Below, in pieces: positions 11,503 to 25,400 of a DNA stretch of 64,000 nucleotides. Each line of letters starts with the position of its first letter. The stretch's first letter is position 1. The stretch is from Isoetes taiwanensis. Lineage: Eukaryota; Streptophyta; Lycopodiopsida; Isoetales; Isoetaceae. A model generated the notes under the pieces. It was given only the letters and a program-made list of their open reading frames with translations, had not been told where the DNA came from and made no database searches. The position numbers and the translations under genes were made by a program. The DNA lies in NCBI GenBank assembly GCA_021234155.1, contig JAJEKV010000054.1, positions 6,123,962-6,187,961 of the forward strand, written 5' to 3'.

Positions 11503-14259
11503 TAGGAATGGTAAGCATAGCGCCTATTCAACGTTGGTGATTTTGGTGAATGCACATATCAAATAATAGTCCTCTCTATATTATGATGTATTACATCATT
11601 TTATTCTGGTTGGAATTTTGAGAACTTTTGGAATGCATCTATAGAGCATATGGAAAAAGATTGAACTTGTTTAGATTTCTACAAGCATAGATTGTACTTC
11701 GTCAAAAACATATAAAGCATCAGGTAAACTTTTGGAAGGAAGTAATAAGGTAATATGTTCTTTGCATATGCTCTTGTATTTTAGAAGACCATGTCACATG
11801 TACGGTCTTGCTGCAACTACTTCAGTTTGCAACTATTTTAGTTTGCCACATGGCAATTTTTTTTTTCATAATAACACAAACCATTACTCTCTTATGTTTT
11901 AATTAAATTCCCTTGAAACCCCCTTTTTTTGGGTAGATATTCATACGAGGGATGATATAGGGCAGCAAGAACCTCTTTTTTTTCCTCTTCCATTGTATTA
12001 ACACTATGAAGTACATTTGGTTCAAACCTTATAGTATTTTGCCAATCTTGTTATACGGTGTGCCCCAACTTGTGAGGGTATACCCTATAAATGAGGATCG
12101 CTATCTACATTTCAAATTGAAATATAACATGAGTATGCCAATCCAATAGCTCTTGATGTCTAGAGACACCTATATGATATGGATATTAGAGAAAATCATG
12201 TCTTGCAAATTACAAAATGGTTGAAGACCCTCCACGAATCGAACCTGGGCAAATCCAAAGGGCCTTTAAATAGAATATACATGCCTAGTGATGTGTGTGC
12301 TGCCTACAGCTTATGTCATGCATGCAATAATATGAAGAAATATAGAAACATGTAGTGATGGATTTGTTAAGAGGAAACAAATGATTGTGCAAGGTATAAT
12401 AAAGTTGTCATAATTAATATGTAGCAATATGGAAACATGTAATGGTGGATTTAGTAAGAGATAAACAAATTATTCTGCAAGCCATGAGTAATGGTTTGAG
12501 TAATGGCATACTGACAAACTGTACAATAGTACATGTTAATGGTGTATTAGAGGACACAACTGAGTGCGCATATTCATCATCTCCGAAACACACAAAGCAA
12601 AAAATGGCATTGGGACAATCCATAGTGCTTTGGCACCTTGTTATTTATAACGAGTTATGGTGCCTGCCATTGGCGGGTGTAAAGACAACTCTATTGTAGA
12701 ATTACATGAATAAGATGTAGGATTTAGGAACATATGTAGGGTTGTCAATCATGCTCCTTTTAAGTTATTGTCCAAGTTGGATGTTCGTTCTATATGCGTG
12801 CATATGTGCATTGTTTATGTGTGTATTGTTGTTATGTTGGATATGTAGCATATGGACATGGTTGATAGGTGTTTATGTGTGTACTGTTGTTGTGTTGGAT
12901 ATGTGGAGATAACGTTTCCTTGTTTGTATACTCTTGTGCATAGATGAGCATATGTCTTCTCCTAGATAATTCAGGGATTTGGAGATGAAATAGATGTCCT
13001 TTCTAGTTCTTGAAGTGTTGCCAAACATTTACAACTATTGGAAGATCAAACAATTGCAACTATTGAAAATTCAACCACTCTATTTTCTCCATGATTTGGA
13101 CCCATGCAACATAATTAAAGATCCAACGATTTCCTTCATTGTATGTGGACCTACAGTTTTCTTGTATGTGACCCATGTATGTGTATCTTTTTGCCCTCTT
13201 CTTAGAAATGCCCTGTTACCTTCATCATTTTTGTGCCAAGAAATGAAAGGGGGATCACATATCTATAAGGAAGGACATGGCTTGAAGGAGATTCATTTGA
13301 CTACATAACAACATAATAAAAGACAACAACTTCGTCATAGGAGATTGCCCTTAGTCATGTTAAATTTTTATTTCTTATTTTCACTTAGAAAGGGGTATTT
13401 TTGCTTGGGGGGGAATGTTTTAAATTTAGTCTTTTACAATTATGCTTCTTATTTTTGCTTAATGCCACATTATACAACGCAAAATCTTCACCCAAGGATT
13501 ACCTATACCATAATTGGTTTTCTTAGGGATTTGAAAGACATAGCATTCTAATCAATGGGCAAAGAGAAGCATGTAGAGCATACAATTTAGTGATTTCCAT
13601 GCAATGCAATGTGGAATATATGAATCCTGCCAAATTGGCTTTGAGTTGCACTTCTATTTAGAAGATAGCATAATAGATTAATGTTGCGCGTCATGAACAA
13701 ATGTTTTGGATAGTTCGAGTCATCTTTCTACAAAGGTTAGACTTCTTGCATCTTGCATCAAGAACAAAAAAACATTTTTATCCAAACATCTTAACATATA
13801 AGGCTATGGAGGACAATTTACATGCTCTGTAGACTCTACAATCATACTATTCAACTCTACAACCATACTACTATGCTTTTAAGGTTCATAAGTTGTAGCA
13901 GTTCCACGCTGCCATTTAAGTATTGACCATTTAACAATAGATGAAAATTCTAAAAGATGCGATAACGGCAACACCATTTAGTAATATAGTATCAAAGGCA
14001 TATAGGCTCCACATAAACGTTGTGTAGCAGTTGGAAAACATCCTAAAATCTGCTAACATTGTTTAGCATCTAAAAACATGAATTATGCTCCTAACTTCGT
14101 GCTAACAGCTTGTTCATATTTGTTGTTAGAACATTCAACGTCAGGATATTGTATACATGAAAAAATGGCTGGAATTTGTAATTGAACTTGCATGTTTAGA
14201 ACATTTATTGCAACGAATGTGACTACATTCATCAAATTAGGAATCCAAGTCTTTAGTTA
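11503..14259. other. AT-rich intergenic DNA
   Basis: No recognisable gene. Short ORFs lack domains. The stretch 12770-12930 repeats phrases such as TGTGTGTATTGTTGTTATGTTGGATATGT in imperfect form. Confidence 0.5.
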
Positions 14260-14705
14260 CCTTACATATTCTTTGATCATGAGGGTGAAGTTGAAATTGC
14301 TGACACTCCCATTGCATTAGCACAATTGAAAGAGATTCACGAAGAACAGGTCCATGGAGGGTGGCAGCAGCCATTAGAGATGTCCTACAACATGCGAAGT
14401 TGTCCTCAAGTCTTACATCAAGTCAACAAAGGAGATTCAAGGAGAAGTATAGGCAATTCAAGCTAATAAATGTTGTCTTCTGCAAGGTCAACAGGGATGG
14501 AGTCCTGTTAAGGTGTGTGGATGAAAAGGAGGATGCCATGATCATCAAGGAAATGCATAGGCATTTGTGGGGATCACTTTACTGGGGACACCATAGCTAA
14601 GAAGATTTTAAGGCAGGATACTACTGGCCTACTATTTTCAACAATTGCTATGACATTATAAAAACTTGTCATCAATGCCAAATCTTTGGTAATGCTACGG
14701 TTCTA
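14260..14705 (+). pseudogene. Gypsy integrase zinc-binding fragment, frameshifted
   Basis: The open part (14361-14600) gives D-G-V-L-L-R-C-V-D and then H-R-H-L-W-G, typical of the linker before gypsy integrase. After a missing base near 14610 the frame continues as A-G-Y-Y-W-P, then K-T-C-H-Q-C-Q, completing an HHCC-type zinc finger. The C-V-D-x-x-E and A-G-Y-Y-W style recalls Tat/Athila-type elements, so it differs from the chromovirus at 1.7-8.7 kb. No LTRs were recognised around it. Confidence 0.7.
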
Positions 14706-17554
14706 TTGCGCGAGCAATGGAACCGCCATTCCTTGGATGGGGATGCCATCTCATCTCAATTCCCCTATGTATGACCAATTTTTCCCTTTCTTTGGCTATC
14801 AGCATTCTCCTTGAGCTTTTCTCCTAGTTACGGTCGCCTCTACCTAGTTTCCTACCTTCGAAATGATGTTCACAGCCAAAGCTCATCTGTGGGGTTGCGA
14901 CTGGTCTATGCCCGCATTCAGACACTAATTTTTTCGAGACATCTCACGATGTGGCAGATCAGGACATTCCTAGCACCTCTCAGGTTTCTTTGCAGGCTCG
15001 GAGGGCTAAGCGGGTCGCGGCCAGATCGCACCACTGCAGTTTCTATTGCCTCTGAGGTGTCTGTTGTGCATATCCCTGCGGCTTCTATCGAGCCTGTCAC
15101 CCTAGTTTTTTCCCCTGTTAGATGCACGAGTGTAGCTTCTCTCTCTGACTCAGTTGGTCCATCCTGGGCTGTTTCCTCTATGTCTTTTGCTTCTGTGCCG
15201 CCCCTTGTTTTTTTTTCCTTGCTTCCGCGGGTCCCGCTGTGGGGTTGAGCCACTCTTTGCCGACCGCAGCTTCTGCATTTCTCTCGCAATCCATGGATAT
15301 GGTACCTCAGCTACTACAAACCCTGATTCATGGTATACGTCTGAGCCTTCAATCGACACTCACTTCTAACACTTATGTTCATGAGCGGTGCGGTCTTTGC
15401 GAAGAGGTTCGGGAACATTCATCATGGTCAGTTCCCAGCTTTAAGAGAGAGTCATCGCGCCACCAATATAAATTCCTTTGTGCGACAGAGTCCAGGTTCC
15501 GGGAGCTCCATGCTCGATTGATTGCCCCCGTCTCTTCGAAGGTGCCGATGCTATCCTCAGTTTGTCGAAGAAGGTAAAGTTTGCCACTTTGTAGAGGATG
15601 AAGTTTCGATTATTGCTGTCGCTGTGGCTATAATGTCGCTTTATATTTTGATGACCATACAGGCCCTGCCCTAATTGCTGATGATTCTAAAAAATTGAAG
15701 CTAGCTCGGCAGATGCATCGTGATCGGTGCCCTCCTGCTTCTAGGTCCACTGTTTCGTCCTCTGGCTCCACCTTCTCCGCCCCACACCTCAATCTCTTTC
15801 TTCCTCATCCGGATCGGGTGCCCACCCATTACCGCGCACTTTTGGGGCGCACAGGCTATCGATTGAAACATGCCATTCCCACCCGGCCACGGGCTCCCCC
15901 TATTGCCCCTTTCCACCTTTGGTTCCGCCTCCGGGTCCTTTCTTTGCTGCTCACGGCTCCATTTTTTCTCGTCCCGACCCTTGAGTCTTGGTCTTCCCCT
16001 TTGAATATTTTCTCCTTTGTTTGTCGATGTTTACTAGTGATTAAAGCTGTTGCGTATTTTTTGGTGTAAATTTGTTTAATTTTTTATTTTTGTGGCTACC
16101 GGTATGTCGTGATTTGATGTTTTGTCCGCCTTTCTTGAAAGCGTTGGGTTTGAGCTTCCACAGTTGCGTCTAGGATATTTGGAGAAGCTCGTCTCACCAT
16201 GTTTTCTTCACGATGTGCTAATATTCTCCCATAGAACCATTGGGTCATGTGAACTAGCTTAGAAAGAGAAGATTTGTTGCTACCACCTCGTTTGTCTTTT
16301 AATTGAATGCAATCTTAGCTTACTTATGGAATTTCTCCATTCCCTGCGTATTCTTGATAGCAAGGCTTCCATATTTTTCAGCAAACCAAGGGTCGTGTGC
16401 ATAAATTATATGCATGTAATGTGTGACTTCACTCTCTCCCCATGCATGTATATAATCCGTTGTAAATGCCTTTACAACAAGTCAAAATTCTTCTTTGTAT
16501 TGATCTGCGGAAGTAATGCTTCTATAATAAAGATGTTAAGGTCATATAAAGCATTTCATGCCTTTAACTTTTTTATATTGCCTCTGTCCTATCATGTTCT
16601 CGTGGTAGAACAACTTCTTACCAAACTCAAGTCAATTATACCTTTTCTCAAATAGCCATTTTCTGGTGCATTTAGCATTGTCATAACATCTCCTTTTGTG
16701 GCAAAACTTCTCACAATTTTGTTCACATTATTAGCACTTGTATCCTTTGCATTACTGTTCACACTATCAACCCGTGTGCCATTCTTTTCGATGCACTATG
16801 TGACATGTCGCACAAAATTCTTTTCTCTGACAGCCCCACATGTGGGCTTTAATGTTGATATTAGCTTCAGATTTTTCTTTCTTTCTCTAAGAGCAACAGA
16901 TGTTTGATTTAATCTTTTCAGCCTATTTTCCAACATGCAAACTTTCTTTTTATATTTGTTAGCTTCTGAATTTGCAAATTCAGATTCCCTATTAGACTAG
17001 ATTACAACAAAATCCATCAACTTCATATCTTATTCTAGTTGCGAGGCCCTATTTCTGAGCTATGATGATAATTTGGATGCATCATGGTCCTTTACTTGAG
17101 CTTGCTTAACCAATGAATCAACCATTTTAGTCAAATTCAAGCAGTCTTCTTGGTTCTGCAGCAAGCGAAATGCCAAATTGTGAAATATGGTTTGCACGTT
17201 ATATTGGACCATACTCTCACAGTAGCCAAGAAGTCTTGTTTTTCCTTCACAAACAAACTTCAGAAGCTCACTAACATAATTGAATTTAGGATGCTTGCCC
17301 GTCCATGGATTTCTTGGGTATATCTCACCTTTTGCCCATAAATTGACATGTTTAGCTCGTTTTCTCTTAAATAATCTTCGTCAATTTGTTTTCCCTGTAG
17401 ACCTACTCGAAATTGTGCATAATCTTCTAAGGGGAGCCTAATTTTAAGTTGTGCCATGACAGATTGAAAAAGTAATGAGCAACAAATTTGCTCTGGAAAT
17501 CCATTGCATATTTATATTCAAGATGTCTCACAACATCAGGTTAACCAGTAGTCA
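14706..17554. other. GC-richer decayed coding-like segment, then AT-rich DNA
   Basis: From 14811 to about 16030 base composition is richer in C and proline/serine codons. Around 15560-15720 two frames joined by a shift give a short Cys-rich run (Y-C-C-R-C-G-Y) followed by F-D-D-H-T-G-P. This looks like eroded coding sequence, perhaps of a transposon, but I cannot assign a family. From 16031 to 17554 I see nothing supportable. Confidence 0.3.
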
Positions 17555-17763
17555 GTAGTATTGGAGTACGTCAGGGTTGCCCCCTCTCCCCCATACTCTT
17601 TGGCCTATACATTAAGAGTGGCTTTCTGAGCATGGAGGTGCGGGCACCCATCTCATGCATCACATAATCCGGCAACTCGTATATGCTGACGATGTCGACC
17701 TCCTGGCCTATACTCCAGAGGACACGCAACGTCACCTGGATGCTCTTGACACTTTTTTGCTCA
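17555..17763 (+). pseudogene. LINE reverse transcriptase fragment
   Basis: The segment reads G-V-R-Q-G-C-P-L-S-P then L-F-G-L-Y-I, and after a frame change L-V-Y-A-D-D-V-D-L-L-A. These are adjacent core motifs of non-LTR reverse transcriptases, including the YADD catalytic box. It is a short, frameshifted remnant with no visible tail. Confidence 0.85.
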
Positions 17764-18439
17764 ATTAATATGCTTTGGCAACATATGCATTGAAAGGTTT
17801 TTTGGGTTGCCCCTAGGGGGGCAAACCCTTGTTTATGTGGGTTTCTGGCATATTCTAGATATATGCTGGAATATACCTAGGATATACCGGTAACTGCTAA
17901 AAACCTGCTGTCCGCTGTAAACTGGCGGTCAACTGCACTCTGGATCTCGGAAGTTTGAACCGGCTACTGGGCAAGGCAGCCCCGGAAGCTCCAACGTTGC
18001 ATTCCAACAGGCTGACCTGGGATGCCGAGTGCTTGCATGTGATTTTGCATCGAGTAGGTTAGAATAGATGAGATTGATCCAGTAGGTTAGCTGAACTGGT
18101 GATCGTTGTTCCCATCTCATTCACTGGGTTTTGCATACATTGAATCGACTTTAAAATAATACAGTGAATCTTTATGCTGTAGGAAACTTCGTGCCTTTTC
18201 TGAGGGCACTGTTTTTTTGGCAGATATAGAGAAGAGTGGAAAAATTGGATCGAGACTGCATCGCGTTTACCGGCCTTCTAGTTTGACGGGTAAGTTAATA
18301 TTCATCAATAAGCATAGATATCGTTCATATTTTCTAAAACAACACTTAAAATATTCTCAGTTGATGGTCTAAACAAAGGCATCAATCTTATTATTTCGGG
18401 TTGGAGGACATTTTCATCGCTGGCTTCTAATGTAGGTTC

Positions 18440-20218
18440 ATCTAAATTTCACAATCCAGAAAGGTTGAGAGAGGTTTTGAATTCCTTTGATAGACAAAAT
18501 GTTCCAATAGGCACGGATACATGTGCATCTCTCTTTCAAGGCCTGGCAAAGACAAAATGTTTGACAGAGGTCATAGGGTGCATAATCTTATTGTTGAAAG
18601 TTGTCTTCAGAATAACAGATTTTTGGGAGACCTTCTGGTTAATATGTATGCAAAATGTGGAAGTCTATTAGAAGCACGATCTTTGGCTGATAATTTTTCT
18701 AAGAGAAGTGTATTTCTATGGACTTCTCTAATTGCCGCATACGTTCATCAAGGACAAGGAAGAGAGGCTCTTCATCTTTTCAAACAAATGCAACAAGAGA
18801 GAGTAGAACCAGATAAGTTTACATTTTACTAGCTTCGTGGGTGCATGTTCAAGCCCATCTGACTTAGAAGATGTAGAAGGATTCATGCTCAAATTTCTGA
18901 TAGTGGGTATGATGTTGATGTGGTTTTGGAAATGCCATTATAACAATGTATGGAAAATGTGGCAGCACAGATGATGCATTGAAGGCTTTTCTAACGATGG
19001 CCAATCGAGATGTTATTACATGGAACAGTGTGATTATTGCCCATGGGCAATCTGGACGTAGGAAGGGTGCTCAGAAGCTTTTTCGGGAAATGATTATTAA
19101 AGGAGCCAGTCCAGACGAATTCACATTTTCCAGCATCCTTCATGCATATTGTGGTGTTGAGGATAAAGCAGAAGGTAAATTGATTCATGCTCGAGCAATA
19201 GACAAGGGATATGTCTCTGATATTATGGTTGGGAATGCCCTTGTTAATATGTATAACAAATGCAAGAGTTTAGAAGATGCATGCAGAGTATCTGATAATA
19301 AGTGCGAGCAAAATTTGGTCTCACGGCTTGCTTGTTAACTAATTATACGATCCTTCAACGTTCTAATATCATCCTATGTATTCATTATGTATGTTGAATG
19401 GGAATGTTCATATCTGGTAGAATTGACAAGGTGGAGAGTTAATCTTACTTTAAAACTTAGACAACGGGTTGTCCTAATTCAATTGACAAAGTCGATATCA
19501 AGTATGGTATTGACATTTACGTCCCGATTCTTCATCGATAGTACTGCATGGACAGATCGCCAATGCCATTTACTAAGCATACTTTGGTGACTCAAATTCT
19601 GTCAAGCTTAAAGTTCCCTTGTATTACGCTAGATGATTTTTACTGTGGTAATAAGTTTCAGCCATCCGTAGGTATTCACGTTGGTGGCCATGCATGCCAA
19701 TAATGCCACCATCCACAAACACATGTATTTCCTAAACCAGATCTCTCAAGACACCAATGCAACTTCTTCCTCCTGTCAACCAGTCAACTTTGCCCACTCA
19801 AATGAGAGAGCAAGACATCACTATCTAGTGTGAGTAACAAAGACAAAAATGAATGTGTTTGCCACATTCTACTGACTCCAAAATTCCAAGCCCCTTGTTG
19901 ACCATGCAGCACTAAAATAGAATTCCTGACAATGCCACTTTAATGGGTCTTCTTTTTGCAGGGGCAGGTCATGCAGCATTTCCTGAAGGAAAGCAGATTT
20001 ATGCTCAAATAAAGGACATAGGTTTACATTTAGATGCAAGAATAGGGACCGCCCTTGTCAAATGCATGCAAACTCTAAAACTCTTCAAGATGCAAATTGT
20101 TTTCCACGTAAATGCAAGGTATGTAATGGCGGATTGTGGTATGATTCATGCATCATGTCTCTCACGGGGAAAATGGAGCAAGAAGTCGTGTATGGGAACC
20201 ATGAAAAGCCCGAGATAA
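18440..20218 (+). pseudogene. PLS-type PPR protein pseudogene
   Basis: Pentatricopeptide proteins bind organellar RNA for editing, splicing or cleavage. Repeats are clear: L-L-V-N-M-Y-A-K-C-G-S near 18640, W-T-S-L-I-A-A-Y-V near 18720, E-P-D-K-F-T-F at 18805, then M-Y-G-K-C-G-S, W-N-S-V-I-I-A and S-P-D-E-F-T-F-S at 18946-19338. A last piece (E-G-K-Q-I-Y-A-Q-I) appears at about 19975, after roughly 600 bp of unrelated sequence. Frame changes near 18560, 18830 and 18930 break the protein. There is no C-terminal E/DYW domain visible. The spacing of L, S and P units is that of the plant PLS class. Confidence 0.88.
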
Positions 20219-20623
20219 TTTCTGTAAGAACAATGTAGTTCCATGATTTTAGCAAGATTTTGTCGATCCAACATAACCCAGCCTAACTTGCATAGAATAT
20301 GCTATGCCATGGAAATGTAAACTATGAGCCAGGCTGTGGTTCAAAGTCATATAGGAGATGGCTCTAGCTCTGATGCAGTTTAAAAACTTTAAACAAGACT
20401 CAGTATACTCAAATGACATGGAAAACGAAGACTTTGAACAGATTGTTTTTCTAGATCGATGTGGACTTGAGCAAGCAACCAATCCTCTTCATGACATTTT
20501 ACAAGTGTCGTCCAAAGAATGACTAACTTATTTCAAGAGAAGATAAGAGAAGAACGAAGCTAAGGCCTTGAACAGTTCGCTATAAACCTGAATGGTGGGC
20601 CTAAACAACGCAACCAAACCTCC

Positions 20624-20630
20624 TATATAA
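20624..20630 (+). promoter_or_regulatory. TATA box of the dirigent-like gene
   Basis: TATATAA lies 96 bp upstream of the ATG at 20726, a typical plant core promoter distance allowing a leader of about 65 bases. Confidence 0.55.
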
Positions 20631-20725
20631 ACACCACCTCGGATCACCAAAATACAAAGCAGCACTTGCTCTTACGATCCTTCATTTGAGAGCCAGGCTA
20701 GGAAGAATCAAGCAAGCAAGCAAGC

Positions 20726-21189
20726 ATGGCAAGCTTCAAATATGGTGTCCGCCGTTCGTTAAAGAATTATATTTGCGCTAGGATGCCGAGCAAAGTTTAC
20801 AAACCCGAGTTTTATTTTATGGGAGGAGCATCCAACACCACCAATGCAATTGTAGCAGGCCCTAACAACAATGTCAGCATTTGCCGCAGTTTGGCACAAT
20901 TTTTGGTAATGCGATAAGATCTGTGACGGCCCAAACAATGCCACTTCAATGATTCAGGCGAGCACGAGGGCATTGTTGTAGTGTCGATGTTGCCACCGGT
21001 AGTGCTACCTATTACATGACTATTTTGTATGACTATGGTGGCCTCAAAGGTCGGGTTCCTTACATTGGCGAGATACTATTGGAACCGGTGGAGTTAGTGA
21101 ACCGGGCATTCTTCGGTGGAACCGGGCGATTTTCGATTTGCTTCGGCTATGCCAATTTCACATATACGCATTCTTGCGGCTATCACTAG
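20726..21189 (+). pseudogene. Dirigent-like protein, frameshifted
   Basis: Dirigent proteins are small beta-barrel apoplastic proteins that steer phenoxy-radical coupling in lignan formation. The first 64 codons from the ATG at 20726 contain a Y-F-M-G-G and N-A-I-V-A-G-P stretch like the dirigent N-terminal strands. After a frame change near 20890, F-G-T-I-F follows; after another near 20955, G-R-V-P-Y then E-P-V-E-L and the hallmark G-G-T-G-R-F with G-Y-A run to a stop at 21187-21189. The order fits a family member of usual length (about 155 residues) with no signal peptide. At least two frameshifts mark it as a pseudogene. Family call rests mainly on GGTGRF and layout. Confidence 0.5.
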
Positions 21190-21213
21190 TCGCTTATGTC
21201 TCTGCTACTATTT

Positions 21214-21281
21214 ATCAACCCATGTAAATGCTTAATTTACTTGGTAGATCAACCCATGTAAATGCTTAATTTACTTGGTAG
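21214..21281. repeat. 34-bp tandem duplication
   Basis: Two perfect or near-perfect copies of a 34-bp unit (ATCAACCCATGTAAATGCTT...) just after the dirigent-like pseudogene. Confidence 0.9.
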
Positions 21282-24200
21282 ATACCAGATAGTCATATGT
21301 TGATCTTAATTTGTTTGACAGGCTAAGTAAGCCTTGAATAATGCTATTTCATATAATTCATTATTGATGATACACCTACTACTTGCAATTCTATTTGTTA
21401 TGATGTAACGTAATATAAATTTAAGGATGCTTGACATATAAGATGGGTAAATCACATTGTAACTTGTATGTTTTGAGTAATTAGATGTCATCACTTCAAA
21501 TATTGTAAAATAATGTCATACTTGGAACTAATAATTGGTATCTGGCTCAATAATAATCATAGTTACATATGTTGGTCTTGTACCACATTCACCAATTCCT
21601 GTTCGAGTCTAATTCAACTAGGCACTAGAACCAGCAGTTTGCTTTAGGGAATCTATACTTGTGGTTTTTTAATTCCAGTGATCTGTGGTTTGGAGCATGA
21701 TGCCTAGGTGCCAAACTAAAAACATATAAGAAATTGATACAGTCTAGAAAATTGCATGGCAACATACGGCAAAGACCAAGAAGGTAAATTGTTTTTGAAT
21801 TTGTAACAACTTGTAATAAATGACCTTGGCGAGAACAGAGCGATTGCTTTTTGCTTTTATCGTAATGCGCGTTTAAAAATGAAGTTGAGTTCAACGAATC
21901 GACCTATCAATGTCGCGGAATTTTTAGAACTTGGACAACAATTAGCCGTGGTGGGCAAATCTAACTTTTAAATATACAAAATATTACATTCCTTAAGACG
22001 GTGTGACCAATTGAGAATAGATAGTAGTAAACAAATGTTCTTGAAGTAGAAACCAAGATCGAGCAAATTAAGAAGTTCAGATGTCAAAACAAAAGCCCAC
22101 CTTTGTCTTCTCAAAGGAGAAAAGTCCAAAATTGTCTTCTCAATTAATTCAAATATGGCGTGAAAATTGGTATACAAAAGATCAAACCGAGCCCACAAGT
22201 TTCCCAAATGTTACCTCCTTACGACAACACTTTCGCTTTTTGTAGCTTTCTCAAAGAAAGAAATTAATGAAGAAGGAAATGCGGTAGGAGCTTACACCCT
22301 AGAATTAGACCAAGTTTCAAATATCAAGTTGATAATGAATCTAAAACATAATATTCTAATCGCGGTCAAGCAATGACTATATCTCAAAGAAAGAGAAGAT
22401 AAGAAGAAGAACGCCTTTAATTAACCCAAGACTTGACTTTGAGACTTTTGTTCCAAATTGGACCGAGGAATGCATGGTGCTTTTTGGTTACATTAGTGCA
22501 AGCACTTGCTTTGTTTACTATAACCTTCAAGGTACAAAATAGTAGACAACGTCCAATAAGGAGGATTCAAATATAGAGGATGATAAAGAAGAAATATATT
22601 AGTCCAAGCTAAACCTAGTGCATTGCAAACCAAGCTCAAAAACTTCTAATGCAAATCATTAGCTAATGAGAAACAATGCTTTGACTTTGCTTGTGCAAAT
22701 ACCTGCTTTGTTATTCTAGCTTTCAAAATATAGGGAATTTGGTGAAAGGGGTTTGGATTTAATAGCATTATTTGCTAACAAGCACAATAGATGATGCTTT
22801 GGTTATGTCGTATACGTGCTTTGATTAGGATTGAGAATATTAAGGATCACGCCAAAATATGCAAGGACGAGAAATCCATTGTATGAGTTCGGAGATTGTG
22901 TGAACACCATAAAGATTCTAAGGAACATCGAGGTGGCATCCATTGCGGGGCCTAGAGTTACAGATTCCTTATTGCCCATGATGGTCCAAACATACGACCA
23001 CTATTATTACACGATCTGTGACCAACCCATGTGCGTCAAACCGCTAGTTGTTATTATCGGGGTGAAAGAACATGTGATGTTCCCTTGTCGCAGATGGGTG
23101 CAGCGAAAAGGATGTTGTAGAATTCAAGTTCTGGCTTGAATAGGCACATGTATTTGAGAAGCTCAAACACTTGTTTCTTTTAGGGCATAAGTCCGTTGTC
23201 TTATTCAAGACCCTGAAGGCCAGTATATCTTGTGGCCAGACTAGTTTAACATCTGCGGAGGCTACAATGGCATTCAAGATTGTAGAGGACGCAGTATCAA
23301 GCTGGTTTCTCATAAAGTCATGATATCAAGTATTCTATTATTTTGGAGTAGCAATTTTGATTGATTGTGAAAACATGATGATTAAGCAACTTCACCCTCG
23401 GGCCATGGAGGGCAACCCTCCGTGCGCAGCACCTTGTTTTTTATAAACAATAAGATCCAATAATAAATATCAAACCATATATAAGTCATTCACTTTGATT
23501 CTATTCTTCAATATTCCATGATGCTCCATTGCATGCGTGACAATTGTCAAAAATTTTTTTCGGGGAACATTTTCCTAATTTTGCATTCTTGCATTTATTG
23601 AGGAGGAGCCACAGCCAAGCCACGTGACTCCCCTTCCTCAATCAATCCCCTTCTTGCATTCCTCAATATGAGCTCCATGTATTCAATCGGTGGCTCGATA
23701 AATCTTGCCGCTGTCTAAGACCTTTGTGATGGGAGCTGTGGATCTCCTCCCAAGGCTCTAGAATGCATCTTTGCATGTCAATCCGCTCTGCCTTGACTAA
23801 AGGGCTTAAGGAATTTTTAATGATTTTACTTTTTGAGCGCAGAGGCTAGAATCGAGATTTGAAAGTCCCGTATTCTTATCTAAAGCCATAAATAGGTAAG
23901 GATGTTCGTCGATGTTTGAAGGAGCTCTATCAAGAGCTCACTGTTCATCATTTGGATGAGGATACCCCGTCCTTTGGATGGTCGCCGGTTGCGAGTAGAG
24001 CCGACTTTGTTGCTAGAGCAATGCAAAGGAGATATTTTTTCGGGCATCTAGTAACTCTTCAGCACGGATTGATGAGTAACCGATGCTAAAGATGTTGGTT
24101 TTGGGTTGAGTATCGAGAAAATGGATTTCAAATTTTCAAATGCATTTTCACTTGGTTTTAAAACTTAAGTCTTTTACATCAGGGTTTATCTTTTAGGAAT

Positions 24201-25400
24201 GACAAACTGGGCTTGCAGGTAAACTGAGGTTTTATAGTTTGTTCCGGTTTTGTTTCTTGCAAGAAGCTAAGGTTTTGTAATTTCGTGTAGAAGCCACAGA
24301 TAGACGCCCTTTCCATTGGTTGCCCTAAATACAGATATTTGGTCAGTCTCCTTGGCACCAAACGACTATTCTGGCAGTGGCTGATCCGAAAATACAGGAT
24401 AAAAAAGTTCCGGATCCGACAGTGCAGAGGCGCTTGGCCCATAGCCAGAAAGATGCTTTTAGATTTTCATGGCTTTGGAAAACGAAATTGAAGAGGTAAA
24501 TGATTCCGGCCTCTTTAACTGGGTTTCTTACGGTTATAGCTCAAGCTCAGAGCAGAAGAAATGCAGAGGTAAATGATTGTTCCAGAAGTATTGAAATCCT
24601 GCTGGTTTTGCTAAGCTTTGCACTTTCTCCTCAAGATATAGCCGAGGATGCTTAATAAACTAATATGGTATCATATCACATGCTTCTATTCGTGTTTGAG
24701 ATGAAATCTTTGGTTGATCCGAATAGTTGTATGCTCTGTTGGCTTTTAACAGAAAGTAACGTTTTTTGTGAATTATTTACTTTACTGAAATAAAGCGTGA
24801 TAGCTTGTTATTGGCAAATCGATGGCCTACAAATATTCTAGGCTCAACTATATGTACAGGCTCCAAGATATGTTTCAATCTTAATACAGGGCTGACACAA
24901 ATGTTTCCTGGACAATGCTACATGTTCCTAGTTCTTGTTGGTAACAAGCTTGATGCTTGGGTGAGCATACAATTACTGCTTGTGGATTGTGAGGGGATAT
25001 TGCCATTCAGATGGATATCAGCATTAAGGCCCCATGAGCTGGGCGCACATGTAAAATACAACGTACTTCATTTATTCTTATAATTCTATTCTTCTTACCC
25101 CTTCTGGAAACCTATGTTCATGCCATGCAATATTTTTGACTTGACTGTGTGTACATGCGTTAAATGATAGTCGCAAGGCGGGTGTTTATTTTGCATTGCC
25201 AAAGAGTAATGTCCGATTTGTGCTTGAAATACCTTTTAAATGTATGACATTCTTTTGAAGCATCTCTATATCTATACAAATATTTTTGGATTCGTTGGCT
25301 TCGGTTTGAATAGGTCGCTAGTTGCAGATTTTCTTTCGCCGGGTCCTTTGACCAAGTTTAATGCCAACTTTACCGATCTAATAAATTAGTTGCAATCACC
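21282..25400. other. Intergenic DNA without recognised genes
   Basis: A minor open region at 22831-23139 and continuing in a second frame to about 23320 has coding-like composition but no known motif. ORFs at 24179-24442 and 24805-25083 also lack domains. Confidence 0.4.

Noticed and set aside
14918..15289. Charged minus-strand ORF opposite a Pro/Ser-rich plus-strand ORF
   Set aside because: Likely a shadow of eroded GC-rich sequence; neither strand gives a recognisable motif.
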